DNA from: M55B167 sp964406095
Lineage (GTDB): Bacteria > Verrucomicrobiota > Kiritimatiellia > RFP12 > UBA1067
Reading direction: 5' to 3'
Length of the DNA stretch: 64,000 nucleotides
Assembly (NCBI GenBank): GCA_964406095.1
Contig: CAYOQJ010000036.1
Location: 62,001-126,000, forward strand
Part shown: positions 15,775 through 24,639 of the stretch, piece after piece
How positions within the stretch are numbered: the stretch's first letter is position 1
How the letters are laid out: each line of letters starts with the position of its first letter
Made by a program: the position numbers and the translations under genes
The notes under the pieces: model-generated
Told to the model about the DNA's origin: nothing
Databases searched by the model: none
The model's input: the letters and a program-made list of their open reading frames with translations, nothing else

Positions 15775-16107
15775 AATAACCCCTCCATAAAGAATAAACT
15801 TAAATCTACTCGATGCTCCGCATTCTAAGCTATTCATAATTTGATACCAAGCGCAAACTACTTTTCTCACAGGAAAATACAATTTTCCGCAACACAGTTC
15901 CTCGCTCCGTCACCACTCCCCCCTGCACGATAGTGATAAATCCATCCCTCGACTGCTACCAACCGACAGTTACGAAAATCTGTCCAAATACCGAATTTTT
16001 TTGTTTGTGCACACCCGTACGCATGCGTTATATTGGACGCATAGTTTTAGAGATATTCTATACTCCTGTATTCCGCAAATGAATTTTGATATGAGTGAAT
16101 TTTTGAT
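15775..16107. other. Divergent intergenic region with palindrome and candidate promoter
   Basis: This 333-base region separates the minus-strand propeller gene from the plus-strand activator gene. A perfect 10-base palindrome ACGCATGCGT (16019-16028) is followed by another ACGCAT at 16037-16042. TATATT at 16029-16034 is a possible -10 box with a poor -35 (TTGTGC) 18 bases upstream. The palindrome would overlap the spacer, as an operator might. No gene is seen here except the short reading frame at 16079. Confidence 0.4.
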
Positions 16108-16111
16108 ATGA
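16079..16111 (+). other. Ten-codon upstream reading frame overlapping the activator start
   Basis: ATG at 16079 opens a frame of ten codons (MNFDMSEFLI) whose TGA overlaps the ATG of the following gene as ATGA. The region is a near-perfect tandem duplication of 16/17 bases (16081-16096 and 16097-16113) differing by one T. The first copy's ATG is therefore out of frame with the main gene. It may couple translation of the activator, or it may be an accident of the duplication. No ribosome-binding site is evident for either start. Confidence 0.3.
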
Positions 16112-17481
16112 GTAATCAGTCAGACGACAATATAAACAACGGCACACTTGTGATAACCGAGAGCAAGGGACGTGACTGTCTGCGGGTTCGCAAGACAAAA
16201 CTTCTCGTCATAAGCGGCTCTCTTCAAGGACGCGAATTCATTGTCAACCGCGATGTGTTCACGGTCGGCTCCGGAACGCACACCGACCTGCGCCTGGAAG
16301 ATTCGACGGTTTCCAAGCGTCACTGTGAAATTTTAGTTGATGAAAACGGTTATCTTATCAAAGACCTCAACAGCACCAATGGCACTTTCGTCCAAGGCGT
16401 GCGAGTTGATTCAGCCCACCTGGCCCCAGGCTCTGAAATCCGCCTGGGCAAAGTCAGGATCGTATTTTGTCCGCTACAGGACTCCAGCGATATACCCCTC
16501 TCCCGTAACGAATCATTCGGGAAGATGCTCGGCAAGTCAGTGCCTATGCGACGCATTTTCTACATCGCCGAAACATACGCCCCATCCGATGCCACCATCA
16601 TGATCACAGGTGAAACCGGCACTGGTAAAGAGATCCTGGCCGAAGAGATTCACAATCACTCAAATCGACGCAATAAACCCTTTATTGTAATTGATTGTGC
16701 CGCAATATCGAAGGAATTGATCGAAAGTGAACTGTTTGGACACATCAAGGGCTCTTTCACCGGCGCTAATGCTGATAGACAGGGTGCCTTTGAACTTGCC
16801 GATGGCGGCACCGTGTTTTTAGATGAGATCGGCGACCTATCCTCTGATCTGCAACCCAAGTTGCTGCGCGTCTTGGAAAAACGCGAAATTCGTCGCGTGG
16901 GCTGCAACAGAGTTCGTAAAATCAACGTTCGTATCATAAGTGCCACCAATCGCAACCTCGCGCAGGAGGTCAACGAAAACCGCTTTCGCGAAGACCTTTT
17001 TTATCGACTTTCTGTAGTCCACCTGGAACTGCCGGCTCTACGTCACAGACGTGATGACGTACCCCTGCTGGTCACCCGTTTTCTGACAGATATGCACGAC
17101 GAAAAAGCCGTTGATCAGATTGCGGATTTTGAACGTACAATGAATATCCTGAAACGTTACGATTGGCCGGGAAATGTGCGCGAACTGCGCAATCTTATTG
17201 AACTCGCCTTCTACAGTGAACACCGCCCCGTCAATCTGAGTACATTCTTGAGCATAGGCCATCTGAAAGCAGGTTTTTCAAATGAACCGCCTGATATGAA
17301 TTTTGACACCGAACGCCCTTTTAAAGATGCTAAAAACGAACTGATCGAAGATTTTGAAAAAGCATATCTGCGTGATCTTCTCGAACGTAACAAACAGAAT
17401 ATCTCACGTTCAGCGCGCGAGGCGGGTATTGAACGCGCCTACCTGCAAAGACTTGTTAGAAAATATGGACTACGCGAATAA
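16108..17481 (+). CDS. FHA-domain sigma54-dependent transcriptional activator
   Basis: The 457-residue regulator has an FHA phosphothreonine-binding domain (residues ~30-118, with GSGTHTDLRLED, SKRHCEI and LNSTNGTFV). An AAA+ enhancer-binding domain follows, with Walker A GETGTGKE at 168-175, loop GSFTGA at 215-220 and Walker B FLDE at 237-240. A Fis-type helix-turn-helix lies at the C-terminus (~425-455). The family activates RNA polymerase with sigma54. Here the sensor is an FHA domain in place of a receiver, so a Ser/Thr kinase is the likely input. The loop has Ser where GAFTGA has Ala. No kinase, rpoN or clear -24/-12 promoter is seen nearby. Confidence 0.93.
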   Translation: MSNQSDDNINNGTLVITESKGRDCLRVRKTKLLVISGSLQGREFIVNRDVFTVGSGTHTDLRLEDSTVSKRHCEILVDENGYLIKDLNSTNGTFVQGVRVDSAHLAPGSEIRLGKVRIVFCPLQDSSDIPLSRNESFGKMLGKSVPMRRIFYIAETYAPSDATIMITGETGTGKEILAEEIHNHSNRRNKPFIVIDCAAISKELIESELFGHIKGSFTGANADRQGAFELADGGTVFLDEIGDLSSDLQPKLLRVLEKREIRRVGCNRVRKINVRIISATNRNLAQEVNENRFREDLFYRLSVVHLELPALRHRRDDVPLLVTRFLTDMHDEKAVDQIADFERTMNILKRYDWPGNVRELRNLIELAFYSEHRPVNLSTFLSIGHLKAGFSNEPPDMNFDTERPFKDAKNELIEDFEKAYLRDLLERNKQNISRSAREAGIERAYLQRLVRKYGLRE

Positions 17482-17577
17482 TAATGAAAACGATTCATGT
17501 CAAAACAACCACTAATACCGAATTGTTAAATGTAACCAATGCAGTGCGCAAACACATTCTTTGACGCATGAGGATTG

Positions 17578-20406
17578 TCATGGTTCAGCGATGGTCTTGA
17601 AAATATGCGGCGGTTTGAGAGTCATGATAATCTCTTCGCCCTTCTCTCCGAAGTATCCGCCCCAGCCTACTCTCACAGCCTTTACCCGCACGGGATTCAG
17701 CCGTACACCGCGTGTCCTGCCTTTTTCACCGAACATTCTGAACTGACTGAACAACACGTAGGCTCGTTTTTCACCCGCTTCATTTAGAAAACGTCCGCTG
17801 GAGGCCAAATAGCGCATTCCATCGACGGTTTCCAGAAAAACCAACATCTCAGCGGAAGTTGATTGTCCTTCAGGCACCGCAGCATCAATCACCAGACCGG
17901 CACTCCCGCTCAGATCAAGCGGATCTGAATAGTTGAAGCCCATAAAAAGATGGGTATCCACACCACCTTTTTTCAGTCGGGCGGCGGCCCGCCAACCGTT
18001 TTCCGCATCGCCCCGGATTTGAGCATTCACAAATTCGCCGTATCCCGCCCTCGGTTCCACCACCGGCAGAGCGACACATTGCAAAACACTGTCAATTTCA
18101 ACTGGCAACTCCAGACGTGCGGCGGTGGCGGGTTCATCGGCACGGAACAACATCGCACGATACGCCCCGAGCTTGAGATCAACGCGGTTTTTATTCATCA
18201 ACGGAGTCATACGTCCGGTGATCGGATTCCACTTTTCTCTGACACCCTGGGAGTTGAAACAGAGTGTTCCGTGCCATTCGTCGGCACTGTCATTGATGAC
18301 AAAATAAACGGCATGATCATCCACAATCCGCTGTGTGATTCTGATCGGCGCATCCGGTTCCTGACTCCAAGCGGCTCTCTCCAACACACAGTCGACCATC
18401 TGCGGCACCAGAGAGATCATACTAGGCGGCAGATATATGCCCACCCCGCCGCTTCTATTGCGCACCGACGCGAATCCCTCTCGATCGCCGAACATCGTAG
18501 CTCCAAGTGCGGCTACCTCCTTCGAAGGCCACTGTTCGATGGAGTTAAGTGGCCGTGCGCCAGCTGCTATAACCACCCCACCTCTGCGCCAGAACTCGTG
18601 AATACGCCGCCAGGCCTGCAGTGGCAGGGTGTCGCACATCGGTAGCACAAGCACACGCCAACGCAGCTTGTTGTGCCACAGCTCTTTATTCTTAACCGAT
18701 GCATCCAGCAGCGCACGGCTGTCGATATAATTAAACTCACGATCAGCCTGATACAGCTCGGGGCCAACGGTGTCAAACACACGCTCAATGCGGTAAGCAT
18801 CCGCCTCGGCGGTCGCTCCCCTGTGAGCTGGCGCAAATTTAGGCCAGAGGCTTTCGATCGGATACAAAACGGCGATATCACAGAGGGCATAACCGCCAGC
18901 CAACATTGTGGAACAGCGTCCGATCTCGGTGTTCAGCCGCCGCAACTGCTGATCATTCAAATTCTTGAAACTGTAGTAACTGGTCAGAGTGGTGATACCT
19001 CCCCACAACAGACGATGGCAACTGCCACGTATCTGATCTTCGGTCACAGTCACAACCTGCCGTTTGTCGTCTGCCTTGCGATAATGCTGTTTATGATCTG
19101 AAACCTCGCACATCACCAGATTTCTTTCGCGCAGATCGGCCGCACTGCGCGCCAGCCGCGCCACATCCCAGGATACTTCGAAGGGCAGACTACTCAGGCA
19201 GTCAATGCCCGGCGCATCCATCCGCCGCAGACAGCGGAAGAGATCGCCGTAGAAAGAAACGTGTGAAACCAGACTTTCCTCCATTAGCAGATGTCCACCG
19301 GACGGCAGGTTGTGTTTACGGCACCAGCTTTGGATTTGGCCGAAATAATTTTCTGACACCAGCTCAGCTACCGTATCCCAGAACATACACCGTACACGGG
19401 CTCCCTGTGCACCGGCATTAGCCACCAGGGCAGGCAACAGCGGCAGCAGCTCGACGCCATGTCGTTCCGCAAATGCTCCGGGCAGATTGTCTGACCAGGG
19501 CAACACGCGATAGGGCATAGGATGAAACCAGTAACTCTGTAGCGAAGGCTCATCAGTGAAGGTCGCCGCAAAATACTTCCCCAGATCGCGACCTAAGTGT
19601 CGGGCATAACGCTCATGCGTAACCTCCAGAAAGCGAGCGGTAGGTTCCGGCATCAGCAGGTTGATGCAAGGCTTTTTGAAAGCCAGACTGATCGCCGCAT
19701 GAGTATTTTCGTAGATCAGATCGTCGGTCATCACCGTCACAAACCACTCGCCTGCGGGAGCTTGCCATCGCAGAACGCCCGCTGTTATATTATTTTGCAG
19801 ATCAATTGAATCTTCGATTGCCACCACGTCGCCACGCACTGGCAGCGCCACTGCGGCAACCGGATCGCCGGGGGGCAACTTCAGAGTTACGGCACCACCG
19901 CAGCTGTTGGTCTGCGCAATCAACAAACCGCGCGCCGCCCACTCAGGATGTCCACGCAGAGTGAGATCCCCGGCACTGCCCGAGGGATAGCCCTGCTCAT
20001 CGTAAAGCCAGAGCGTCATGCCAGCATCTTTCGCCAGCTGCACACTGCGCACAAACGGCGGCCACTTTGTCGGGTCTTCCACATAGCCCTTGAAACTCAC
20101 ATTGCCAGCGAATCCTCCGAAACCCTGATCCGCAAGTTGCGTCAGAATCTGATTCTGACGCTGCGGGTCATCGGACTGATTATGGATGATTCGTAAAATC
20201 CGTGCCGAGGGCGGTGGATCGGCAAAACGTTCGACCAGAGTTCGCTGCTCAGCCGGCATACGTGGCAATGCGAACTTTTCCGTCTCCGCCATCGATTCTA
20301 TTGCGAGCAGAGCACTCGCAGTCACTGCAAACCTGAAAATCCGGTTTGCTGCGACTGACAGAACACAACGCGGCAACAAAAAAGCTGATTTCTGATCTTG
20401 TAACAT
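17578..20406 (-). CDS. Secreted GH106-like glycosidase (alpha-L-rhamnosidase type)
   Basis: The protein is 942 residues from ATG 20406, which has AGGGAGGG upstream and begins a signal sequence with a hydrophobic stretch ending near ALLAIESMAE. The catalytic region includes WLYDEQGYPSG (~133-143) and FTDEPSL (~283-289). These are carboxylate-bearing motifs shared by GH106 and related unclassified families. A long alpha/beta body and a beta-rich C-terminus, probably carbohydrate-binding, follow. GH106 enzymes remove alpha-L-rhamnose from pectic rhamnogalacturonan and glycosides; the substrate is inferred only from family. It is monocistronic, facing an intergenic region with mobile-element debris. 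Confidence 0.75.
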   Translation of the reverse strand: MLQDQKSAFLLPRCVLSVAANRIFRFAVTASALLAIESMAETEKFALPRMPAEQRTLVERFADPPPSARILRIIHNQSDDPQRQNQILTQLADQGFGGFAGNVSFKGYVEDPTKWPPFVRSVQLAKDAGMTLWLYDEQGYPSGSAGDLTLRGHPEWAARGLLIAQTNSCGGAVTLKLPPGDPVAAVALPVRGDVVAIEDSIDLQNNITAGVLRWQAPAGEWFVTVMTDDLIYENTHAAISLAFKKPCINLLMPEPTARFLEVTHERYARHLGRDLGKYFAATFTDEPSLQSYWFHPMPYRVLPWSDNLPGAFAERHGVELLPLLPALVANAGAQGARVRCMFWDTVAELVSENYFGQIQSWCRKHNLPSGGHLLMEESLVSHVSFYGDLFRCLRRMDAPGIDCLSSLPFEVSWDVARLARSAADLRERNLVMCEVSDHKQHYRKADDKRQVVTVTEDQIRGSCHRLLWGGITTLTSYYSFKNLNDQQLRRLNTEIGRCSTMLAGGYALCDIAVLYPIESLWPKFAPAHRGATAEADAYRIERVFDTVGPELYQADREFNYIDSRALLDASVKNKELWHNKLRWRVLVLPMCDTLPLQAWRRIHEFWRRGGVVIAAGARPLNSIEQWPSKEVAALGATMFGDREGFASVRNRSGGVGIYLPPSMISLVPQMVDCVLERAAWSQEPDAPIRITQRIVDDHAVYFVINDSADEWHGTLCFNSQGVREKWNPITGRMTPLMNKNRVDLKLGAYRAMLFRADEPATAARLELPVEIDSVLQCVALPVVEPRAGYGEFVNAQIRGDAENGWRAAARLKKGGVDTHLFMGFNYSDPLDLSGSAGLVIDAAVPEGQSTSAEMLVFLETVDGMRYLASSGRFLNEAGEKRAYVLFSQFRMFGEKGRTRGVRLNPVRVKAVRVGWGGYFGEKGEEIIMTLKPPHIFKTIAEP

Positions 20407-20710
20407 AGTTATCCCTCCCTTATGCAAACGCCCTTTAATCGAAAGAGTGCTTCTTTCACGCATCAAAACGCCCAACTTTCTTTTCTGAAGCTAGGGCGTT
20501 GAGAGACCCTCACATGTTTGAAAATTACGATTGCTCTAATTTACACCTTAGAACGTCATGTGGTTTGAAAGTAAAGTAGTATTGTACTATAAAATCAACT
20601 TCTATCATAAAAAATAAGAAGTTAAATCACTAGCATCGCATAGGTTGCTAAATTTCGGTAGTTCTCCCCCATACCCCCTTTATTTACAGGGGTTTGCGAG
20701 TGGATTTTAC

Positions 20711-21060
20711 TCATTTCCGAGACAGGGGTTTGTCGCTTCCCGTGTTGAGGCACATGTGGGTTTTTGCCGCCGCTCTCTTACGGCGGTGTTTTGCCCAGTC
20801 AATGCAGTTGAGGGCTAATTGCAGAGTTGTTGAGTCTATTGCGAATATGCTGCGCTTGATTCGGGCGAGAAAACCTGTAGGTTTTTTGTCATACGCAAAG
20901 TCGGGATGCGTCTGCTCGATGTGATCAAGAACTTCCCAAAATATTTGCTCTGCGATAGCCGCATCCCTGGTGCGATTGGCGTTGGAAAAAGTGTCACGTT
21001 TTGGTGGAGTGGAGCTCTTGATTTTCGATAGTTCGGCGGAATGAAGTTTAAGCCCATCAC
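20711..21060 (-). pseudogene. Decayed IS4-type transposase fragment
   Basis: Read on the minus strand, about 115 in-frame codons encode an internal piece of a DDE transposase. The IDSTTLQLALNCIDWAKHRR segment carries the first catalytic Asp and is followed by AAAKTHMCLN; upstream is the KRDTFSNANRTRDAAIAEQI segment typical of these IS4-family proteins. A stop codon precedes the fragment at about 21062. The frame runs out after the KTH region, so the second half with the remaining catalytic residues is missing. No terminal inverted repeats were found. Confidence 0.75.
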
Positions 21061-21077
21061 CCTAGAAAAATCAATTA

Positions 21078-21226
21078 AACCACGAAAATCACTAAAGTCA
21101 CAAATTTAAGTGTATTATATATAACCACTTATAAGAAAAAGATGAAAAAACATATTCACCTCATGGGTTAGGTTACAAATCAATAGTTCGAACAGTGTTT
21201 TCGTGTGTTTCGTGTATTTCGTGGTT
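21078..21226. repeat. Inverted repeat AACCACGAAA / TTTCGTGGTT in intergenic DNA
   Basis: The 10-base arms lie at 21078-21087 and 21217-21226, separated by about 130 bases. Copies of the words TTCGTG and CGTGT recur beside the right arm (21201-21225). The right arm is immediately followed by the tandem array at 21246. It could be a terminal or dispersed repeat rather than a functional hairpin. Confidence 0.5.
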
Positions 21227-21245
21227 AGATCATTCCCGTTTCTAG

Positions 21246-21420
21246 GGTTACTGTGGCGCGGCCCTACCGCCTTTTTTCCGCGGTCAAACCGGTTACTGTG
21301 GCGCGGCCCTACCCTACCGCCTTTTTTCCGCGGTCAAACCGGTTACTGTGGCGCGGCATTACCCTACCGCCTTTTTTCCGCAGTCAAACCGGTTACTGTG
21401 GCGCGGCATTATTGCCGCGC
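21246..21420. repeat. Tandem array of 45-50 bp units ending in a hairpin
   Basis: Three units start with GGTTACTGTGGCGCGG and end with TCAAACC, at 21246-21290 (45 bp), 21291-21340 (50 bp) and 21341-21390 (50 bp). A fourth partial unit starts at 21391. It ends in an eight-pair palindrome GCGCGGCA / TGCCGCGC (21401-21420) just past the hemolysin III stop. No T-run follows on the minus strand, so this is not a classical intrinsic terminator. Confidence 0.85.
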
Positions 21421-21421
21421 A

Positions 21422-22087
21422 TTATTTCATGATCAAGGAAAAGAAGATACAAAAGAAATGGCAGATGGTGCCTGCCATTACAAACAGGTGCCAGACGGCA
21501 TGATGAAATGGCATAAAGTGCCAGATATAGAAGATCGTGCCCAGCGTGTACAGTGCCCCGCCCAACACCAGCCACATGATACCCTGAGCATCCATTACCC
21601 TAATTATCGGACCGATGCCGATCACTGCAATCCACCCCATCGCGACATAGGCCAGCGTTGAGATCACTCTGTAGCGCCCGGTTGTGAAGAGTTTGAGCAC
21701 AACTCCGACCAGAGCCATCCCCCAAACCACACCGAACATCGCCCAGGCGAGTACCGGATAGTGTGGACGCAGACCGACCAGAACAATGGGGGTATAGGAG
21801 CCAGCTATGAGAAAGTAGATTGCTATATGATCGCACACCTCCATCGCATTCTTGAAACGCGATTCCGGCAGTGCGTGATAGATGGAAGACATGGAATAAA
21901 GCAGAATAATGGTTGCCCCGAAAATAGAACCGCTGACAACCTTCCACACCCGCAAGCTTTCACTCTGGGCACCAAAGACAACCATCAGGGTCAGCATTGC
22001 CGCCCCCAGATGGCTACCGACCGCATGCGTGGCGCAGTGCACCATCTCTTCGACAGCAGAATAGTGATGTGGTTCATGTTGCAGCAT
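21422..22087 (-). CDS. Hemolysin III / PAQR-family membrane protein
   Basis: The 221-residue protein has seven predicted transmembrane helices. It carries the PAQR-type motifs expected for the hemolysin III family: SMSSIYHAL with Ser and His (~65-73), the DHIAIYFLIAGSYTP segment (~86-100), and a C-terminal FHHAVWHLFV with two histidines. These residues form the metal/hydrolase-like site of PAQR proteins. Bacterial members (YqfA type) relate to membrane homeostasis; direct hemolysis is doubtful. It ends in the tandem array and appears monocistronic. Confidence 0.93.
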   Translation of the reverse strand: MLQHEPHHYSAVEEMVHCATHAVGSHLGAAMLTLMVVFGAQSESLRVWKVVSGSIFGATIILLYSMSSIYHALPESRFKNAMEVCDHIAIYFLIAGSYTPIVLVGLRPHYPVLAWAMFGVVWGMALVGVVLKLFTTGRYRVISTLAYVAMGWIAVIGIGPIIRVMDAQGIMWLVLGGALYTLGTIFYIWHFMPFHHAVWHLFVMAGTICHFFCIFFSLIMK

Positions 22088-22182
22088 AGTAAGGATTCCC
22101 AGATATCCACCGTGACACCTGAATCAACCTAGCAATTCAGATATCCCGGGTGTCATTAAAACCATTTTGAACTAAAGCTGTA

Positions 22183-23667
22183 TCAACCGGCTAACCGGGC
22201 ATTGATCGCCGTTGCCGCACGGCGGCCTTCGCCCATCGCCAGAATAACAGTGGCTGCGCCCAGAACAATATCACCACCGGCATAGACCCCCGCGATCGAA
22301 CTCTGCCCGTTTTCATCAACCACAATGTTGCCCCAGCGATTGATCTCCAGGCCCTCTGTGGTTTGACTGATCAGCGGGTTGGAACCGTTGCCAATCGCGA
22401 CAATCACGGTATCGAGCTCCATCATAAACTCGCTACCTTCAATCGGCACCGGACGACGTCGTCCGGAATCGTCGGGTTCGCCTAGTTCGTAACGCAAACA
22501 CTCCATCGCAATCACACGGTCATTCTCATCCCCGATGATTCTGACAGCATTCTCAAGCAGATGGAAGATGACCCCCTCCTCTTTGGCATGGGCAACCTCC
22601 TCGACCCTGGCTGGCATCTCTTTTTCGGTGCGCCGATAAACCAGATGAACTTCATCGGCACCCAGACGTACCGCCGTGCGGGCAGCGTCCATGGCCACAT
22701 TACCGCCGCCGAGCACCGCCACCTTGCGCGAGCTGTACATCGGGGTGTGTGCCCGTTCGGTATCATAGGATTTCATCAGATTGGAACGGGTCAGATATTC
22801 GTTAGCGGAAAAAACACCCACCAGGTTTTCACCGGGAATATTCATGAATTTTGGCAACCCGGCGCCGGTGCCGACAAAAATTGCGTCGAACCCATCTTTA
22901 TCAATCAAATCCTGAAGCTTACGGGTGCGCCCAATCACAAAATTCGTCCGCACCTCAACCCCCATGGCACGCAGGGTGTCGATCTCATTTTTAACAATCG
23001 CTTTAGGCAGTCGGAATTCGGGTATGCCGTAGAGCAGCACGCCGCCCGGTTTATGAAAAGCTTCGAACATCGTCACGGCATGTCCCTCACGGCGCACATC
23101 GGCCGCTACGGTTATACTGGCTGGTCCGCTGCCGATAACCGCTAACTTTTTGCCGCTCTCCGGTTTAACTTCGGGTATAGACTGACCGGTCTCACTTTCA
23201 CGTTGCAGATCAGCCACAAAACGTTCAACTCGTCCAATCGAAACCGATTTGTTGACATCTTTCAATATTTTGCCAACAGTGCAGTTAAGCTGACACTGAC
23301 TCTCCTGCGGGCAAACTCGTCCGCAAACCGCCGGTAGCAGCGAATTTTCGCGGATAATCGCTATTGCATCAGCGAAGCGCCCTTCGGCAGCAGCCTTAAG
23401 AAAATCGGGAATGCGAATCGCCACCGGGCAACCGCTCACACATGGCGCGTTTTTGCACTGCAGACAGCGCATCGCCTCAAGCCTGGCCTGCTCAGCACAG
23501 TAACCCAGAGCAACCTCTTTCATATTTTTGCACCGCTCGAGCGGATTCTGCGCAGGCATCTCCTGCACAGGAATAGCCAGGCGCTTTTTCGGCTTCATTT
23601 CCACACCTTCAAGTTCCGCCAGTTTAGCAACGGCGGCGGCTTGAAGTTTTTCAGGGGCAACATGCAT
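22183..23667 (-). CDS. nfnB: NADPH-dependent glutamate-synthase-like large subunit, Nfn/Sud type
   Basis: The 494-residue flavoprotein has an N-terminal twin iron-sulfur region (C-LQC-KNAPC-VSGC near 70, and VCGRVC near 115). FAD and NAD(P) Rossmann motifs follow, namely GSGPASI near 180 and GGGNVAMDAAR near 320. This is GltD-like, but together with the adjacent 23767-24612 gene it resembles NfnB/SudA of the ferredoxin:NADP+ oxidoreductase. GAGGA precedes ATG 23667, preferred over an upstream TTG. In known homologues it couples NADPH, NADH and ferredoxin by electron bifurcation. A plain NADPH-glutamate synthase subunit is the alternative. Confidence 0.85.
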   Translation of the reverse strand: MHVAPEKLQAAAVAKLAELEGVEMKPKKRLAIPVQEMPAQNPLERCKNMKEVALGYCAEQARLEAMRCLQCKNAPCVSGCPVAIRIPDFLKAAAEGRFADAIAIIRENSLLPAVCGRVCPQESQCQLNCTVGKILKDVNKSVSIGRVERFVADLQRESETGQSIPEVKPESGKKLAVIGSGPASITVAADVRREGHAVTMFEAFHKPGGVLLYGIPEFRLPKAIVKNEIDTLRAMGVEVRTNFVIGRTRKLQDLIDKDGFDAIFVGTGAGLPKFMNIPGENLVGVFSANEYLTRSNLMKSYDTERAHTPMYSSRKVAVLGGGNVAMDAARTAVRLGADEVHLVYRRTEKEMPARVEEVAHAKEEGVIFHLLENAVRIIGDENDRVIAMECLRYELGEPDDSGRRRPVPIEGSEFMMELDTVIVAIGNGSNPLISQTTEGLEINRWGNIVVDENGQSSIAGVYAGGDIVLGAATVILAMGEGRRAATAINARLAG

Positions 23668-23766
23668 ATTCAATCCTCACTCCAATCGTACTCTCAATCT
23701 GTTGAATCGGCATTGAACTTAGGGTCTGCCTTGATCTTGACTCAGACCGATAATTCAACGCCGTTT

Positions 23767-24612
23767 TCAGCTAAAATGTCGATCCAAGCGGCAGTGGTGT
23801 GCCTCGTGGTCTTTATTTTCGCGCTGTTTGTAGGCTCCCAGACGTTTGATCATATTGTCAAAATCAACCTGATGTCCGTCAAATTCCGGACCGTCAACAC
23901 AGACAAATTTGGTTTCGCCACCCACCGTAACCCGGCAACCACCGCACATTCCGGTGCCGTCAATCATAATTGTATTCAATGACACGACGGTCGGAACAGC
24001 ATACGGTCGGGTTGTTTCAGAACCGAATTTCATCATAATCGGCGGGCCGATTATAACGGCCATGTCCGGTTTCGGAGTTTGTTCGCAAAGCTCTTTGAGC
24101 GGCTCAGTGACCAGCCCTTTGCGTCCGTAAGAGCCGTCATCGGTCATAACTATAAGCTCATCGGCAATCGAACGCATCTCATCTTCCATTATGATCAGAT
24201 TCTTGGAACGTGCACCGATGATTATGGTCACCTTGTTGCCAACGGCTTTCATAGCTTGCGCAATCGGGTGCAGCGGTGCCACGCCGATGCCTCCGCCCAC
24301 GCAGACCACATGCCCGACCTTCTCAATATGTGTCGGTTGACCCAGCGGGCCGAGGAGATCTGGAATCCGATCGCCGACTTTCATCTCAGCCAGCAGATGG
24401 GTAGTGCGTCCCACACTCTGAAAAATCAAGGTGATGGTACCCATTTCCGCATCCGCATCGGCGATTGTCAAGGGGATACGCTCACCGAAGTCATCATCCA
24501 CCTGCAGGATAATAAACTGACCGGGTTTACGCTCGGAGGCGATCAGAGGAGCCTCCACTTCCATCCGGTAAACTTCATCCGACAGCTGTTGTTTTTTAAT
24601 TATCTTATTCAT
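23767..24612 (-). CDS. nfnA: Ferredoxin:NADP oxidoreductase small subunit, Nfn/Sud type
   Basis: The 281-residue protein has an FAD-binding beta-barrel (RIPLTIAD), a NAD(P)-binding domain (VGGGIGVAPL, ~104-113) and a C-terminal [2Fe-2S] ligand motif DGTGMCGGC...CVDGPEFDG. This is the dihydroorotate-dehydrogenase-electron-transfer/SudB fold. It precedes nfnB by about 100 bases in the order SudB-SudA seen in Nfn operons. The role is transfer between NADH, ferredoxin and NADPH. Presence of the pair points to anaerobic, ferredoxin-based metabolism. AGGA is five bases before ATG 24612. Confidence 0.87.
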   Translation of the reverse strand: MNKIIKKQQLSDEVYRMEVEAPLIASERKPGQFIILQVDDDFGERIPLTIADADAEMGTITLIFQSVGRTTHLLAEMKVGDRIPDLLGPLGQPTHIEKVGHVVCVGGGIGVAPLHPIAQAMKAVGNKVTIIIGARSKNLIIMEDEMRSIADELIVMTDDGSYGRKGLVTEPLKELCEQTPKPDMAVIIGPPIMMKFGSETTRPYAVPTVVSLNTIMIDGTGMCGGCRVTVGGETKFVCVDGPEFDGHQVDFDNMIKRLGAYKQRENKDHEAHHCRLDRHFS

Positions 24613-24639
24613 CACAATCCTGTATCTGATTTCATATAT

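Noticed and set aside
21246..21420. CRISPR-like array
   Set aside because: Units are adjacent without distinct spacers, vary in length, and no cas gene is present.
21401..21420. Intrinsic terminator for the hemolysin III gene
   Set aside because: Strong hairpin but no T-run on the minus strand after it.
21203..21661. 152-codon plus-strand frame through the tandem array
   Set aside because: Its repetitive protein is just the translated repeat and it crosses the hemolysin III gene on the other strand.
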